In this document: positions 10,914-24,894 of the stretch, one piece after another
How the letters are laid out: each line of letters begins with the position of its first letter
Position numbering within the stretch: the first letter of the stretch is position 1
From: Lineus longissimus
Taxonomy: Eukaryota; Nemertea; Pilidiophora; Heteronemertea; Lineidae
Length of the DNA stretch: 64,000 nt
NCBI RefSeq assembly: GCF_910592395.1
Contig: NC_088312.1
Span: 21,709,292 to 21,773,291 of the forward strand
Direction of reading: 5' to 3'
Notes under the pieces: model-generated
What the model was told of the DNA's origin: nothing
Seen by the model: only the letters and a program-made list of their open reading frames with translations
The model's database searches: none
Translations under genes and position numbers: made by a program

Positions 10914-12989
10914 ACAACAGGGCCGGACACTTTTTACAGGGGATAATTTCTCATCGTACACCGGCAAAGAGCAATCTGCAATTCGATCTTCACTGGGCTA
11001 TAAATCTAACCTTAGGAGTTGAAGGAATTTCTCGGGAAACTTTGATTACATATTGTATTCTTCTGTTCGATTTAACTCCTCTCATTCTAAGATAATATTT
11101 AATACCCTGTATTTTCTTCCTTCCTGTGGTACGTGATAGATTATCATCTTCCTGTCATACACAAAAATGTAATCATTGCTTTCGCCTTTCCATCACTGAA
11201 ATAGGTGTGTTTATTTTCCTGTAATCAAAGCACTATAATATGAGCACTTTTCGCCGTCTCTGCGAATGCGAGAATGACCCCTCCGGCATTCTGGAAATCC
11301 AATTATTTTGAAGCGTTTATAAACCCAATGGCATTGCGATAATTTCCTCTATCACCGACCTCTCATTGCTCAAAGCGAGTGCCATGTTCAGTGAGCTTCT
11401 TCCAAGGCTAGCTGGTATTGATGTGTTGCGCGCCGATGTGTTGTCGTTTTTTCCCTTTTTCTCTGTTTCATTAGTTGTAGCTGCCGAACTGCTACCATTG
11501 ACCTTGCAAGAGAGATGTTCGGCGGTACTTGCCTAGATGTACAGTCCGTACGTGCTACGACCTATTTCCACAAGCATTTGTGGCGGTAGTTGATAAAACT
11601 TGGAATCAGTGAAACCATGTAACCTGTGCTAAACCATGGAATAGTCAGTACTAAACCGTGGAATCACTGTGCAAGTACCGCGTGAAATATGGTGCGTTCC
11701 TTCCACAATTTATATCCTTCCAACTGCCAATCTCGTCCCAGCTGACTTTATTGATAGCAATTTGCCAGTAGTTCCAGAAAACACCTTTTTGTGGAGGTTG
11801 ACGTCATCATGGAATGGATTTGAAATGCATTGTTGTCGTTAAACCACCATTTGTGGCTGCTCTTTACATCTTGACCCTCAATTGCCACAGACACAGTCAA
11901 AGTATCACTACGTCACTGTTGACATAACACTACCAACGTACAGAGCCTGTGGACTGCGTGAAATCCGCGGAAATAAATGCTTGTGGTCATCAGTAATTAC
12001 ACAAGGCTGGTTTACCGGTGCGGTACAAAAGACGAAAAACGCATCATCGCTTATACTTATTTGTAGGTCGAGTCGGGCATGTTTAATCAAATGAAAAGGT
12101 CAATAAAATTTGTTTACATTGTTTGTACTGCGTCGTCAGCTCTTCGTAAGGCTTCCGAATCCTGCAGAATATCCCCTTATGCTTGAACATGTTAAGACAG
12201 AGCTTCAAATAACCGTCAAACATACCAGCATGGACTGCCTGCAGGCAGGACAAAATTTGAAACGGATCTATTTTTTTCTCCTATCCTTAAATTGTCATTC
12301 GATTAAACTCCCTCCGGCGACAAGGGAAGGATGCGATTTACCGCTATGTCTGTTTTAGAAAATTCCATCGCGCGTCAGCAGTATAGGGGGTAAATTATTT
12401 ATCGGCAACAAGATTGTCATTGAACGAAAATAAAGTGTGATTTTTATATGGTTTTGTGGAAGAAAAAGTGACGTTAGCATGAAAGGAGATCCTCGTATAA
12501 GACGAGGTGTGACAGAAGTATTCTGGTTTTAACAGCCACTCTCATTGGTACTGTACAAGTGATAATAACGGCTGTCCTTTACACTGCTCAGGTTATGTAC
12601 CAAGGAGCTTCAGAACGACTGTCTATATAGGTCTTCATAGAGAAGATTTGGGATATCAGTGGCAGCCGTCATCTCAGTGCACACCAGGCTTGACATATGA
12701 AGGACAAAATGACGACCGGGCCAACCGATGACCCTAGAATTGAGAGTCGGACTCTATAACTCCAGTACGCCACCGCAACGCTCCACAATTTTCTTTATGT
12801 TGTCTCTCCTTTATCACTCATTAGCCAACGTAAAAATTACTATTCTGGAAAGTGCCATTATGAATGTACGTGACGTCTTAAGTTACGAATAATATGCTTT
12901 ATAGACTTAGGTTTATCAGATAAAAAGTCTTTTCTTGGAGCAAGATATTAGATGAATGTTCTGAGAAGCGATGACCGGAAATCCACCAC

Positions 12990-13450
12990 TGCATCACAAT
13001 GGCACAATACCCAGAAATCGATAGCAATTTTGAAAAATTGATATTTTCCATTGCAAACATGCTGCATATACGCGCGAACTTTTTATGGCAATATTTGGTG
13101 CAATACCTCTTATTTGGTTTACTTAACAAACCAAACGTAGTTAATCAGTGGGCTGGACCAATGCAATCAATGCACGGGTTATCGTGAGAATCAGGTGACG
13201 CATTTCTTGTCCGAAGATGATAAATGTTGTTTCATGGGTCTATGGTTGCAGCTTTAAGAGGAAGTAATTGATTTATCGTAATATGGTGGAATGACCGAGT
13301 TGTTTTGTGACATTTTAGCATTTAAGATTAAACTGCATATTCGTGCGAAATTCTAGATCTTATCTCAATATTTGGGGCAATATTTCTTATTTGGTTTAAT
13401 TAATGACACCAAACATCGTTAATCGGTGGGCAAGACAAGTGCAATATCAA
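12990..13450 (+). repeat. Diverged tandem duplication, period about 280 bp
   Basis: The blocks around 13089-13160 (caatatttggtgcaatacct..ttatttggttta..aaccaaacgtagttaatcagtggg) and 13367-13435 (caatatttggggcaatattt..ttatttggttta..accaaacatcgttaatcggtggg) are clearly related. Flanking sequence (tgcatatacgcgcgaa against tgcatattcgtgcgaa) extends the match. This is an old local duplication with no coding signal. Confidence 0.6.
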
Positions 13451-14986
13451 TATCAATACGCGAGAGCGTTGTAAGAATAAAGATTAGGTTTTACTCTAAG
13501 AGAGTGATTAACATGACGACTTATAGAATATTTTTCTACATTTTTTGCCCGCTTTAACAATTATTAGCTTTGTGCTCCTTTCAATAATTTCCGAGTCATT
13601 TTTAGAAAAAGAAAAAGTAATGATTTCTGCAGTTTTCTTTTTTTTATGAAATGAATTCGGTCCACGACTTGGCAGATGGCAAAAATGACAGAAGTCCCCC
13701 TTTTGCGACTTCCGTTTCCGTTGTTCAAACAGCTTATCTTTGGCAGTTATCACAGTAAGGGAACTGCAGACTTAGCCATCAAAATGACCAAACAACCAAA
13801 TTGCAGACAAAATGTAGGCATTTATCGCGGCATTTACCGGCTTGTCTTGAGAAACGGATAGCTGATGTGGGTGTTTTCCGGTATTTATCGACGGGTAACG
13901 GAAGGCCCTGCGGAATATCTTGTGGCGAACATTTTGCACTACAGCCCACAGTAATTAAACTTTCATTCCTGTGATTATGCCGATGGGGAAAGACCATCCA
14001 CCTGATAAGGAGGCACTGGCCGACCCATTTACATTCTGTTTATTACTACAAAGTTATCGATGGTTTAAAAGGTGACGTTCTTTTCGTGTTATCTAATTTG
14101 AGACAATATACCAGCCAGCTGTGGAATCTATGATGCAGGAAAATCATGACAATTCTATGATGATCCGTTGTAGGTAATATGGCGTATTATAGATTCTATG
14201 ACGGCCCATTATATTGATTCATGACTGAGAATTTCTACCATACATCTTTAATAGAAACAACATGTTCGTATCAAAAATGGTACCAATATGTTGCTGTAAA
14301 AGAAATTACGATGACGACGGCATCACGTTGTATCATAAAAAACATTCTACGAAATAATTTCAGCATTCTTGCTCTATCACGTCACGTAAACATACGTTTC
14401 TATTATTTATTTTGTGATGGTACTTTGATATTTTCATGTTTCTTTCACCATATTAAAACCCTATTAACAGGATACTAGTTGTTATGTATAGTGTTATTGT
14501 ACAATTACACAGTGTCGTGATGTGTTTGTTGGGCGTGTGGAGTATTTCAGAGTAATGTTTTGTATTCATGTACGTCAGAATCATACCCATTTACTCCAAT
14601 GACATATAGATGTCACAAATTGGATTGCCGTGCAGGTTAATGTACGCTGGACTCGCTCATTCAGCGGGCCATGCCAACGTGACTATGGTATCATAGCCAA
14701 TAATGAATTGAACTAGTATCCCAACTTCTGGTCTATATCATTTAAAGAGTCATTGACACCGGTGTCATGAACTTGCATTTATACCTTACCTTGACGTTTA
14801 TTAGTTCAATCATGATGATAATTGTGGTCAGACCATATATACATTTTGAACGAAGCTAATTTCACTTGTCAAATGAGCAGGATAAGGGACTTAATTATAA
14901 AGAATGGCAGATGATTTCGTCGGCGGCGTTGGTAACTCATCTTAAGTTTCAATAAGATAATAAGTTTATAAAAGTTAATAACCTGG

Positions 14987-15141
14987 GCTGGGCTGAGTTC
15001 AAAACCACGTCAGCTTTAACGGAGTCGTTAAGTCTTAACGTGAACGTTTCAATGCGATTAACTGCAAGAGATAACGTCTTTAATGATACTTAACGTCACC
15101 GTAAAGGATAACGTGAATTGTGGGCTTTTGAACAACTGGGC
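14987..15141. mobile_element. MITE-like inverted-repeat element rich in taacg
   Basis: The ends are imperfect inverted repeats around a GTTCAAAA core (gggctgagttcaaaac on the left; reverse complement of the right end gcccagttgttcaaaagc). The interior is dense in taacg/cgtta. The element at 46173-46320 has the same organisation (gttgttaaaa end, cgtta-rich interior, ends in gggccc). It encodes no protein. No target-site duplication could be fixed. Confidence 0.45.
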
Positions 15142-17698
15142 GAAGGTGCTCAAATTGTGGACAATAAAAACATCACTCCCAACCTCGAACGCATTTGCAA
15201 ATTAAAGTTAATTGGGATATGTTTGTTCCGTCTCATCTGATAACTACCAATTTGACGAAGTAACATGTGATTGAATCATGTATTGTGCCGGATATATCAT
15301 TTCCTTCGACAAGCCGAAAAAACTGAGCTGAAGCAATTAGTCCACAGTCATGCGGTTACGGAACAGATTGGATGCAGTCTTTCCTCAGCTTATTTCTCTC
15401 GGTGTCTGTTTCTGCGGTGCTCGGCTTCGATAATGTCAATGAACCCTATATTGTTTGCTTCGTATCCTTGACAACAACGTCCTTTACAGAAAGGTTGCGT
15501 TGGTGGTGGTTTTGTTGATCTGGGTATTCCCTTGTAAGCTACCATATGTAAATTTTTGATAATCTAGAAAATTGTTCTTCAATTAAACGGTTAATTTTGT
15601 TCCGTGTGAGATATATATACATGTGGGTGGGTGTTTGTCGCCGTTTAACAGTTAAGGGAATACTTCCTTTGAACACCTACACGTGTCGTATATTTTCAAT
15701 GATCACAATAAAAAATGTACAGGTTTCGTAACTGGTAACAGTCTCTGATTGTTGTTTTTGGTTCCACCGTGTTGACATGGCATGCCACTTTTTCAGTAAT
15801 TAGCTTAGATCTGAATAGAACATACAAGATCTCAGATGAATAAAAAATAAAAATATGGGATAGAAATGAGAGGTCTTAACTGAATATAAAATACGTTATT
15901 CAGAAATACAATATAAATGTATGTACACAAGATGAAGGCATTCTGCGTTTTATGCGAATGCATGTAAGTTACACAAAACACAATAAGAGAAACAGATGAT
16001 GAAAAATAGCATTCATGATAATTCTCTGTATAAAAATAAGAATCGTAAAAATGTCCCACGCACTCACCAGTTATCCTTCTTTTTGTTGCTTTGAACAGAA
16101 CTGTAAGCCGAGCATGATATTAGCACCAGGGGACTGCTTTGCCCTATAGCTAAAGCGCGCGGTATAACCCTGGATAAGCCAAAAGTTGTTGCTAGCCTTA
16201 AAATGCCATCATATAGCATTGTGAACAGAGAACTTTTATTTCCGACAAAACATATACCGGACGTTGGCAATAAGCAGGCTTCAGGGATATGTTATTTTAT
16301 TCTTAGCCGTCTGTAAATAGTGAATATTCTGATGAAAACGTCTTGGTCGGAATTTACGATAAACCGAAATGACTCCTTATAGGCAATTAGAGCAATGTAA
16401 CAGGTAATTTTCATAACCTGCTTACACGATGCTTTTAGCCGGGCGATCTCTTCGGTTTTAATTTTAAGATAATCATCATCAATTCGGCTTTATTTTTGTG
16501 CCAAGGCAACGCATGAATTGACTGACAAACCATTTTCAAACCTCAGCCACTCCTAAAGCCTCCACCATGGCATTTCCCTTAGTCTGATTTCTCCATTACT
16601 GGCTCCTTTTTCTAAGACAATGTAATCCTACTACTTAACTGTTGATGAGGTATAAGCTATGGACAGCCGTAGGGAAATCAAGTCGCTGGTAGTGAAGACA
16701 ACTATAGAAGAACGAGAGGTCGAGAAATTCTGGTCCGGTATTTTGTAACAGTCCATGTCATAATACATTTGGTATCAACGACTAAATATTCCCATATATT
16801 AATGAAAATGTGTTCTTTGTTTCGAGACATAAAGTTAAACAAGAATCTCTCGCATTCTCATTTTGTCTGCATCCTTCCCCATCAAATTTACTCGGAGGAT
16901 AATATCATGTCGCTTCGTCAGACTCACACAGGCCACACTCGTGATAGCTCACGTATTATACGAAGCTTAGCATTATAAACTTATTGCAATGGGTAGGTTG
17001 GTGGCTTAGCGAAGCTTTCTGAAATAATGAGTAGTGGAACTTCTTCCGCTTTCTCACCGCTCAATTCCACCGGAAGAGGTAATTCAGTTGTGTTGCGACC
17101 GATCCTCTAGAAACCTACATTATATTTGCAAGGTTCACATAGTACGCCATTTTCCTCTACCCGGCCTTCCCAATCACATTTGACGCCTCTAGGTTGATCA
17201 CCGCCATCAATCACCACGGCGCTGTGATGACTTTGACCATAAAATGTTCATTTGAGGGTGTAATATGTTCTTGTTATTTGCTTCAGCTAAATTAAATGTT
17301 TTCGGCCGAGCCATCAATAGTGGTTTGTGTTATTAACTACGACGTTGGGCCATCTAATCGAATCGCATTGATACAGAGTTCAGTTACATCGCCAAATGAA
17401 CTTGTCTATGTAACCTTGGAAATGACATTGTCTCACAAACAGTGTTGGAGTTTGTCCCATCAACCTTGGGATGAATGCAATGTCAATCCTCAACGCGGTC
17501 AGTATATTAGTGCTAGGGGTTTGGTAAATTGGATATCATGTCAAAGCAGCAAACGGTTCTGTATAAATATCGCACTTCAAGCCATGGAATAGTAAAAATT
17601 ATTCAACGGTGAAAATAAATTACTCCACGAGGCGACTTTTGACAATCTACTTTATGATGATGACCAAGCCGTTATATGGAACCAACAAACAATGCGAT

Positions 17699-17740
17699 TT
17701 CTCCATTATCGCTCCAGAATTCTCCATTATCGCTCCAGAA
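17699..17740 (+). repeat. Two exact tandem copies of a 21-bp unit
   Basis: The unit ttctccattatcgctccaga plus one a is repeated twice without mismatch. It is a recent slippage-type duplication in non-coding DNA. Confidence 0.85.
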
Positions 17741-19073
17741 TTCCAAAATTAAAGCCGCCAAGACGCACTCTGTATCAATCTCGACTCTCATGAGAAGTTT
17801 TGTTGTCATCTGATCTGACCTGACGGAGGAGTTAGATTACAAACTATTACACCTCTACGTCCATTATAGTAGTGATCTACGAAAACAAAACACGTCTGTT
17901 TCTTAGAAGCAGGCAAAGGTTTTCATACGCCTCCACTATAACAGTTGTTTCGTCCATGCCCAGGCAGCCATTTACCTAGTTAATTCTAGTGGACCGCCTC
18001 CGCAGACATGGCAGAATACGACTCAAGAGTGTAGAATTTATTGCCAGGGGAAGATAATTTGCTCAGGCTGTTTTCTATATTGAAGGCGGCCAATGCATAA
18101 GGAATGTCACTTGTTGGACGCGATCGCCACTATAGGCGAGCGCCATATTTCCAGAGTATGGAGAAAGCACATGGAAAGCACTCTCGACAAATTGTTCCAG
18201 CCCCATGATCAGTATTCATGGAGCCTACAATGATTTCTTCGAAAGGCTAGCGGGTACACTCTAGCCGTGTATACTTACTGCGTTGTGTGACGACGTCTGC
18301 GTGAGCGTTGAAAAGCATTTTGTTTTGCGTCTGGTCAATCGGTGCCTTCAGCCTTACCATGAGACCAGAAGTGGCCAATCCATCCCAAAATGTAATGCGA
18401 TACCGATCATTGCATAATCACTCTGTCCAGAGAATTGTGACTAGTATTGAAAGACTCTGCTACTATTGACCCTAAAGTTTTCGAACCTTCCGGTTATTAG
18501 ATTTTCGGAAATTTCTCCTCACAAACTAAGATTTATATTTCCGCGCAATACACACAAATTCCCGCGAAATTTAAACGTGCTACAGAATGATATCCCACAT
18601 AACAGTGATACAAGGTCATTCAATCAATATTTATACCAAAAGCGCATAAGGCGTGCAATAATAGGTCTCATATCCTGAGTGTTTTCAGTATACTAAGACA
18701 CTATAGTAATGACTTTTATCGGGAACCAATGCTAAGAGAAGGCAGCAACTATCTCGCGACCTCATAACCTAAGTAGGTTTTCTTTCCAAATAGCCAGATA
18801 CGAAGATTATACATGAGAAAATGAGAAAGGTACAATTTATTACATTTTATAATATTTGCTATGCTAAATCATGTTAATGTATTACCCATTCGGCGTTATT
18901 GAATGTGTGCTAGCAGATACAGTGAACCAGGAAGACTTTAATCTAGCCGGCCCGTTCCTTTCTCACCAGAAGACGGGGACTTAATTATTCTGTCATCTTA
19001 TTCCCATCCCGTGATTAATCGCCTTAGAAATAACGCACTAGTTTTGATCCAGCATCCAAGAGATTATTAAACC

Positions 19074-19319
19074 TTCACATTCCTAGTGTTATTAGTGCGA
19101 TTCCGTCTTGTCAGTTCGGGACAGTTGTCTAAAGATGCGTATAAAATGGATCATGTGTCCAAAAAAACACCCCGGGATTGTCAGCACGGAGCTCAATGAC
19201 AATCGCCTTAGAACTACACCTTAATATATTTCACCCAGCGTCTCCGATATTATTTGACCGCTTCACATTCCCAGTGTTATCAGTGTGTTTCTTGTCCTGT
19301 CAATTTGGGACAGTTAACT
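19074..19319 (+). repeat. Diverged tandem repeat, period about 188 bp
   Basis: The segments at 19074-19130 and 19262-19319 both read ttcacattcc(t/c)agtgttat.agtg and end in a tgtca.tt.gggacagtt block. Upstream, aatcgccttagaa also appears twice (about 19017 and 19201). This is two units of an old tandem duplication. Confidence 0.6.
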
Positions 19320-21458
19320 GAATAACTCGGAATGGCGAGAATGTGTTCTTTCGCGATTCCGAGTAGTGATCCACTCAAACCTTTAAATCAAATAAAGAGT
19401 TTCTCAAAGTGCATCACAGTTCCCTCAGCTGCTTCAGTTATAAACGATATCACCTTCATGGTTCCAAGATCAAGGAGGCCAGTGTCATTTACATTTTTCA
19501 ATAATAAAATTACGTTGCGGGAAAGGCTACCTCTTGTGGACATCATAAACCTGCTGTCCGGTCACAGGAGCCCTCGGCTATTTAACGGCATTTATGAATA
19601 GGATCCTAGAATTCCGTATTTTTCATTTTGCCTGTTGTCCGCAAATTAAAGTGAGTCCAGATTGATCTTTGCGAAGGTGATAACAGGTCTAGTGTTCTTA
19701 ATTTTGCCTCCTTGACATGCGATCTATGAAAAACGTTCCCGTTACAAGGCCATGAATATAAGTCCTTAGTATATATAGTTGTTTTCCAGGAAAGCATACG
19801 GTAAGAAAAAGCAACCTTGTCATTTCATTTCGCAGAAAACGTAACGGAAAGTACCGAGAAAACCTTTCCAAAAAAATATATAAAAAAAATGCATGAGGTA
19901 AATCAGTTGCTATTTCGTAGTAACCCCGCTCTTCATTTAATGCTCGGATCGATCATAATTTATACAAAAAAAGGTCTGTTGGGAACCAAACTTAATGAAG
20001 TGAACTTGAGGTGTGTTTTTTTTGCGGAAGAGAGTTGTTCAGCTTGAGTTGTGTAAAGCTGAATGCACAACCACCAATTACTCCTCGAGGGCGAATTATT
20101 CATCGGGGTTTTGGTAGCTAGGTTAATAACAAGTAAGGTAAAGTCGGATGGGTTTTTTTTCGCTCTTTGTTTCAAGGATATGGGCAACCTCACTTATAGC
20201 CGTTAGATATGACATTTAAGAAGAGCCGAATCCTTGCGTTTTGGCTAGTGTCTGTACCATGCAGCGGGTATCTTTTGAATAGATACAGGTAGACACCAAT
20301 ACCATCGAGAGGCTAGTCATCTGTACCAGAACTAGATTATGAACTCTAATGTATGTATTTGCTTTGCAATACCTTGCCAATACATATTTTATATCCGGCG
20401 TTTCAACAGACCAATTGCGTGTAGCTTTTTTACTTTGGGTGATGCTGGCTCTGGTTATTGCCCAACAGGAAATGGTTTATCATATTTGAAGACAAGCAAT
20501 GAATGGGTGATTGTTGCAGGCTTACAAAATGTATTTTGGAACTGAAGAAAAACGGTAGACTGGCTATAAATATTCGCGGTATAACTGTCTCCAACCAAAT
20601 TGCAATCCTGATAAATCACTCTTTAGCTTTAATCACATCCAAGGCCATCACACTATCTCCCGGCCTCTCCCGGAATTAGCGATAGGGCGTATTACGAATT
20701 CTCCACGTGAAAACCATGTGTCCAGAGAATTTGTTTAGAGGTAACATCCAAATGTCATTCTCGTACGCTATTGACAGTTTATCACGCAATGCAAAATAGC
20801 TATCTTAAAGCTGAGATAAATTAATTCCGGATTCGGAAAATACGGGAAATTAATTCTTTTCATTCACGGATTTCACTTTCTCAAGACTTTTGTTGGCGCC
20901 TGAGTAAATTATCTTATCTGCCATATTTAGATATGTTTATGTTCCAGAGAAGCCAGCTATTGACCTTTTCTCGCAAATGATCTGCCTTATAAACACTTAA
21001 TATCGACGAATTTGTGACCTTATGAGTCTGGTGCAGACAGACAGGTCGAGTGGGTAGCGTCGGGCCGTCGTTCATTTCGAAAATTAACATCGGATTCCAT
21101 CACGGCCGCTAAAGTCCTGTTGGAGGTTTTTTTCCTCGTACGTTTTAGTCAGGAAAATATCATCGATGAATAAATGCGAGATTTTGTTAACAGATTCGTT
21201 CTGTGTAGAGTCAGCCAAGAAATGCTCATCGCACATTAAGATAATTACGTCTTGTGAAGCAGTAAAACCTGTTCCAGTATATTACTTGGGTTTAGAATGT
21301 AGCCCTTACAATAAGCTTGTAAAAGACTCTGCTAATTGTTCGAAAGCCTTTTTGCTTCGCCCTTCTGTTAAAAGTTTCACGTTGAAAAAATGTGAACTTT
21401 TTCCTGTGCACCAAATCCCCGAAAGAGGAAATTGTCCTACGAGGGATGGAAGACGGAA

Positions 21459-21590
21459 GAAGTCATTCTTCATAAAAACAAATTATTCTCTCTTGGAGAC
21501 ACAAGTGAAAAGACCTTGACAGATGAAGCCATTCGTCATAAAAACAAATAGTTCTCTCTAAGAGACACAAATGAGAGTAACTACCAAAGA
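21459..21590 (+). repeat. Tandem duplication, 66-bp unit
   Basis: The segments at 21459-21524 and 21525-21590 share gaag.cattc.tcataaaaacaaat followed by ttctctc and gagacacaa. The first unit is the end of a 117-codon open frame that has no recognisable similarity; the second unit is in non-coding sequence. Confidence 0.7.
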
Positions 21591-22341
21591 AATTTTGCTA
21601 GTCCTCCTACAACCTATGATTGAAACAAGAAACTAAGAGACACTGTCGGATTCAGTAAAAACTCAGAAGTGATAGGATACGGAAAGGATCCGTTTCGCTT
21701 GTGCAAATAGTAGCATTGTTTACACGATGTTTTACCAGCTCGTTTTCAATCTATAAACTGCCATTTCGAAATGTAGATCTCGCGAGAGACGCTGAGAGGA
21801 AATGAAGGAGTGCTGGTTTGATACTGGAACGGATGTCTAAACATTCCGATACGCGTTCGTCAATATTGGGATAACATTTACGTCAGCGCGAGGGAGATAA
21901 CGAGTGAAGAGAAGGATGATCGTTCGAAGGAACATCATCAATATGCTAAGAATTGATAGCTACCGATATGAACAGAACTCGTTACCTGTTTATTTCTCTT
22001 AAATTGAAAGAAATTGATGGGGTGATGTTGATGATAAAAGTTGCATCAAAATGATAGGCATAACATGCCTAAAGAACTAAACTCTGCTGGCAAAAAAGCC
22101 AAAATATATCTATTCACAGCTGGCACTGGTTCAGTAGGTGCAAGCAAAGGTATATAATGGTGCAAGGCATGCGCTAGTTATTATTTTTTGCCAGAAAAAT
22201 AACTAAATTGACCAAAACCACTCCGGTGATGGAATGATACCTTGGATAGTCAAGAAGTCTGAAGTAATGCCGCTGATAGGCGGTAATTGGTCACAACCGA
22301 TGCAAAGTGTTGGATCAGAAAATATGTTGGTTAGATGGAGT

Positions 22342-22425
22342 GTCCTAGGGACAAATAATTCTATTTTGCGCTTATAAGCTCTGAGGTATCGACAGTCTCA
22401 GGTCGCTATAATCTGTCACCATACA
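22342..22425 (+). repeat. Dispersed short repeat, copy B
   Basis: Related copy of the element at 10810-10913, in the same orientation: gtcctaggg, tattttgcgctt, ctctgagg, gacagtctcaggtcgctataa. Both copies lack coding capacity. Confidence 0.4.
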
Positions 22426-24852
22426 CTAGGGGGAAAAACAACATCAAACGCTGCTACAAAATCCTATGAGGGCCCTGAAAAAAATCCAACCAATGCAGAA
22501 ACCGACGTCTTGACTCACGAAAGTCAGTTACGGCAATACTAATATCCTAGTAAGTAATCCTTCATTAGCTTCCCAGCTCAGGCAGTATGACTATTGAAAA
22601 AAAATGCAGATCATTTGGTCAAGTCGCCAACATTTCTTCCCACTAATGTTGATGCAGTTTCTATTTACTGACGAATTCAGAATTCATAGCAAGAAACCCA
22701 ATAAGTCCCGGGCGTGCCTACTTGAGCACCGATACCTTTTTATCAACAATTGCTTAACGGGCAGATCATGCCGAAGCAAGAAATGAATATCTTCCCCGCT
22801 TTCATAGGTGAGCACTTCATCTATCCCTCGCGATTTCGCTTTCAACCACAACATTGGACTGAACCGGTAAAGTGCAAAAAATGAGGCGTGTGAAAAATAG
22901 CAATTGACCACTCCTTTATTTTGATTCCCAGAAGAGACCAACATTATCATTAGCAATTCAGCAAACATGACCAAACTTTCATTTGTATTGAATACAGAAC
23001 CCATCGCTTTTTTCAATCCTGGCCTTTTAGCGTTTCCCGACTCCAGAAAGTGCCCACTCAAATCGCAACTGGTTATCAACACTTTGCTCGGCGCTGTTAT
23101 CTGCAGCAAAGTGGTGACAGAGTCAATATGAGATAACGGATTTGCAGTTGTTCATCAGCACTTGGCATTCAGGACATCAATGTAGATGTCTTGGCATGGA
23201 CCGTTGAGGCTTTTATGCCGCTTTTTATAGAGGCGAAAACAATATTGACGTGTCCCGAATTTCTGTGTCGCGCATTTTGCATTGCATTGGGTGTTGGTCC
23301 GGAAATTTGGTCGCTCAAGTCGTCATCTTTGCCACTAAAACGCTTGACATCCCATTTCACCGGCGATCACAAGTCTCTCTGGACATCCGGAACTTCTTGC
23401 AGGGAGCGCGGTGGCCCAGTGGAAGCTGACCTGAAACACTTTGATTTCAAACCTGCAAATTATGCTTCTAGTCCATTTGCGTATGCACTCATGGCGTTTC
23501 CATCAGTCAGACATACGGCATCGAATTCATACATGTCAATAATTTCAGAATTATTGGCTTTCGAATCCCACCTTTCATATTGACTCCTGACATTTGGTTG
23601 CAGCAAAATCCCATTAATAAACTGCAGTATATTGAGGGGAAGACTGATTGGAATTCGACCTGTCAGGGCCAGTTAATCTTCCATTTTATCACTCAATGGA
23701 CCAAAGTGATATGAGAAATCTGATACAATAGTTTCTGTCGTCATTGGCAGTTCAGGTTCACGAATCATTAGCTTCGGGAGCTCGACCGAGGGTTGGTAAT
23801 TGCATTAAGACTTTAAACTAACCATTTCCTTATCTAGGTCAAACCTCATTGAAAGCCCTCCGGAAAGAAAAAAAAATTAACTTTTTTATGATGCCATATC
23901 AAGTACATGTAGTAAGTACATTAAGAATCAGTAACGATTAGCGATTTCATTAAGACTGGGTTTCTCTGATCAAAATGCATGGTCTCTCTTGCACTTGATA
24001 ATTGTGGGAAGGAAACACTAAGAAACGGAGAACCTTTAATCACGTCACACCAGCGCTTTAAACACCTTGCCAAGGATCTCTTTATTGTATTCCTTTACAT
24101 TGGAAACCCTGTTGACCTATAAAGTAAGCAAAGTCTTGCCAACACCATTTCTAATGTAACACAAATACAAATGTAATAACATTTATTTGTCGTCCACTAT
24201 CATGACTATCGGCCACGCCCTGCTCATTTCAATAAATATCAACTGTTCGTGCCCAGCTAGCTTACAAATTCTTACTTATTCCAGAAGCCATTAATAATGA
24301 ATGTTGTGCGATAACGCAACTTAATCAGATTTACTAGTACATGGATTATTCTACAAACAATGTGGTTAGGTGCGAAATTAAATTAAATTATTTGACCAAA
24401 TACAAGTTTGTTCATCTGGCACAAAAACTAGACAAATGTACAACTATTTACTAGAAGGAGGTGATGCATATACGATCAAGTACAAACTGACGGTATTAAG
24501 GTTACAATTTAACCGTTGTTACTGAATATAATGGAAATATCATCACAAATTTCGTAACATGACATTGTTGATAACAAAATGCAAGTGTTTCAGCAGAAAC
24601 AAAGTCAACGTATAGCGAGATTACAGACCGCTAAATAGAATCTGAGTGCTTACCGGAGTGGCAATATTACTTTTCAATGCAGCACATGATATCATTAAAA
24701 GTCAATGGGATAACAGATGAATATGAGAGAAAAAACGGTAAACACCCGGGCGCAGAGTCTTGGCACGGAATATGGTAAAGCATTTCTTATTCCCGATCTC
24801 AATGCATCGGTGAAAGCCTGGAACGAAAAAAATAACGGCACGTATTTATAAT

Positions 24853-24894
24853 CTCCTCCAGCTATAGGACAACCTCCTCCAGCTATTGGACAAC
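24853..24894 (+). repeat. Two near-exact tandem copies of a 21-bp unit
   Basis: The unit ctcctccagctataggacaa plus c is repeated with one change (a to t). Short slippage duplication. Confidence 0.8.

Noticed and set aside
22684-23583. Opposed 141- and 130-codon frames as a gene or exon pair
   Set aside because: Neither strand shows known motifs or convincing splice sites, and related reading in other frames is full of stops.
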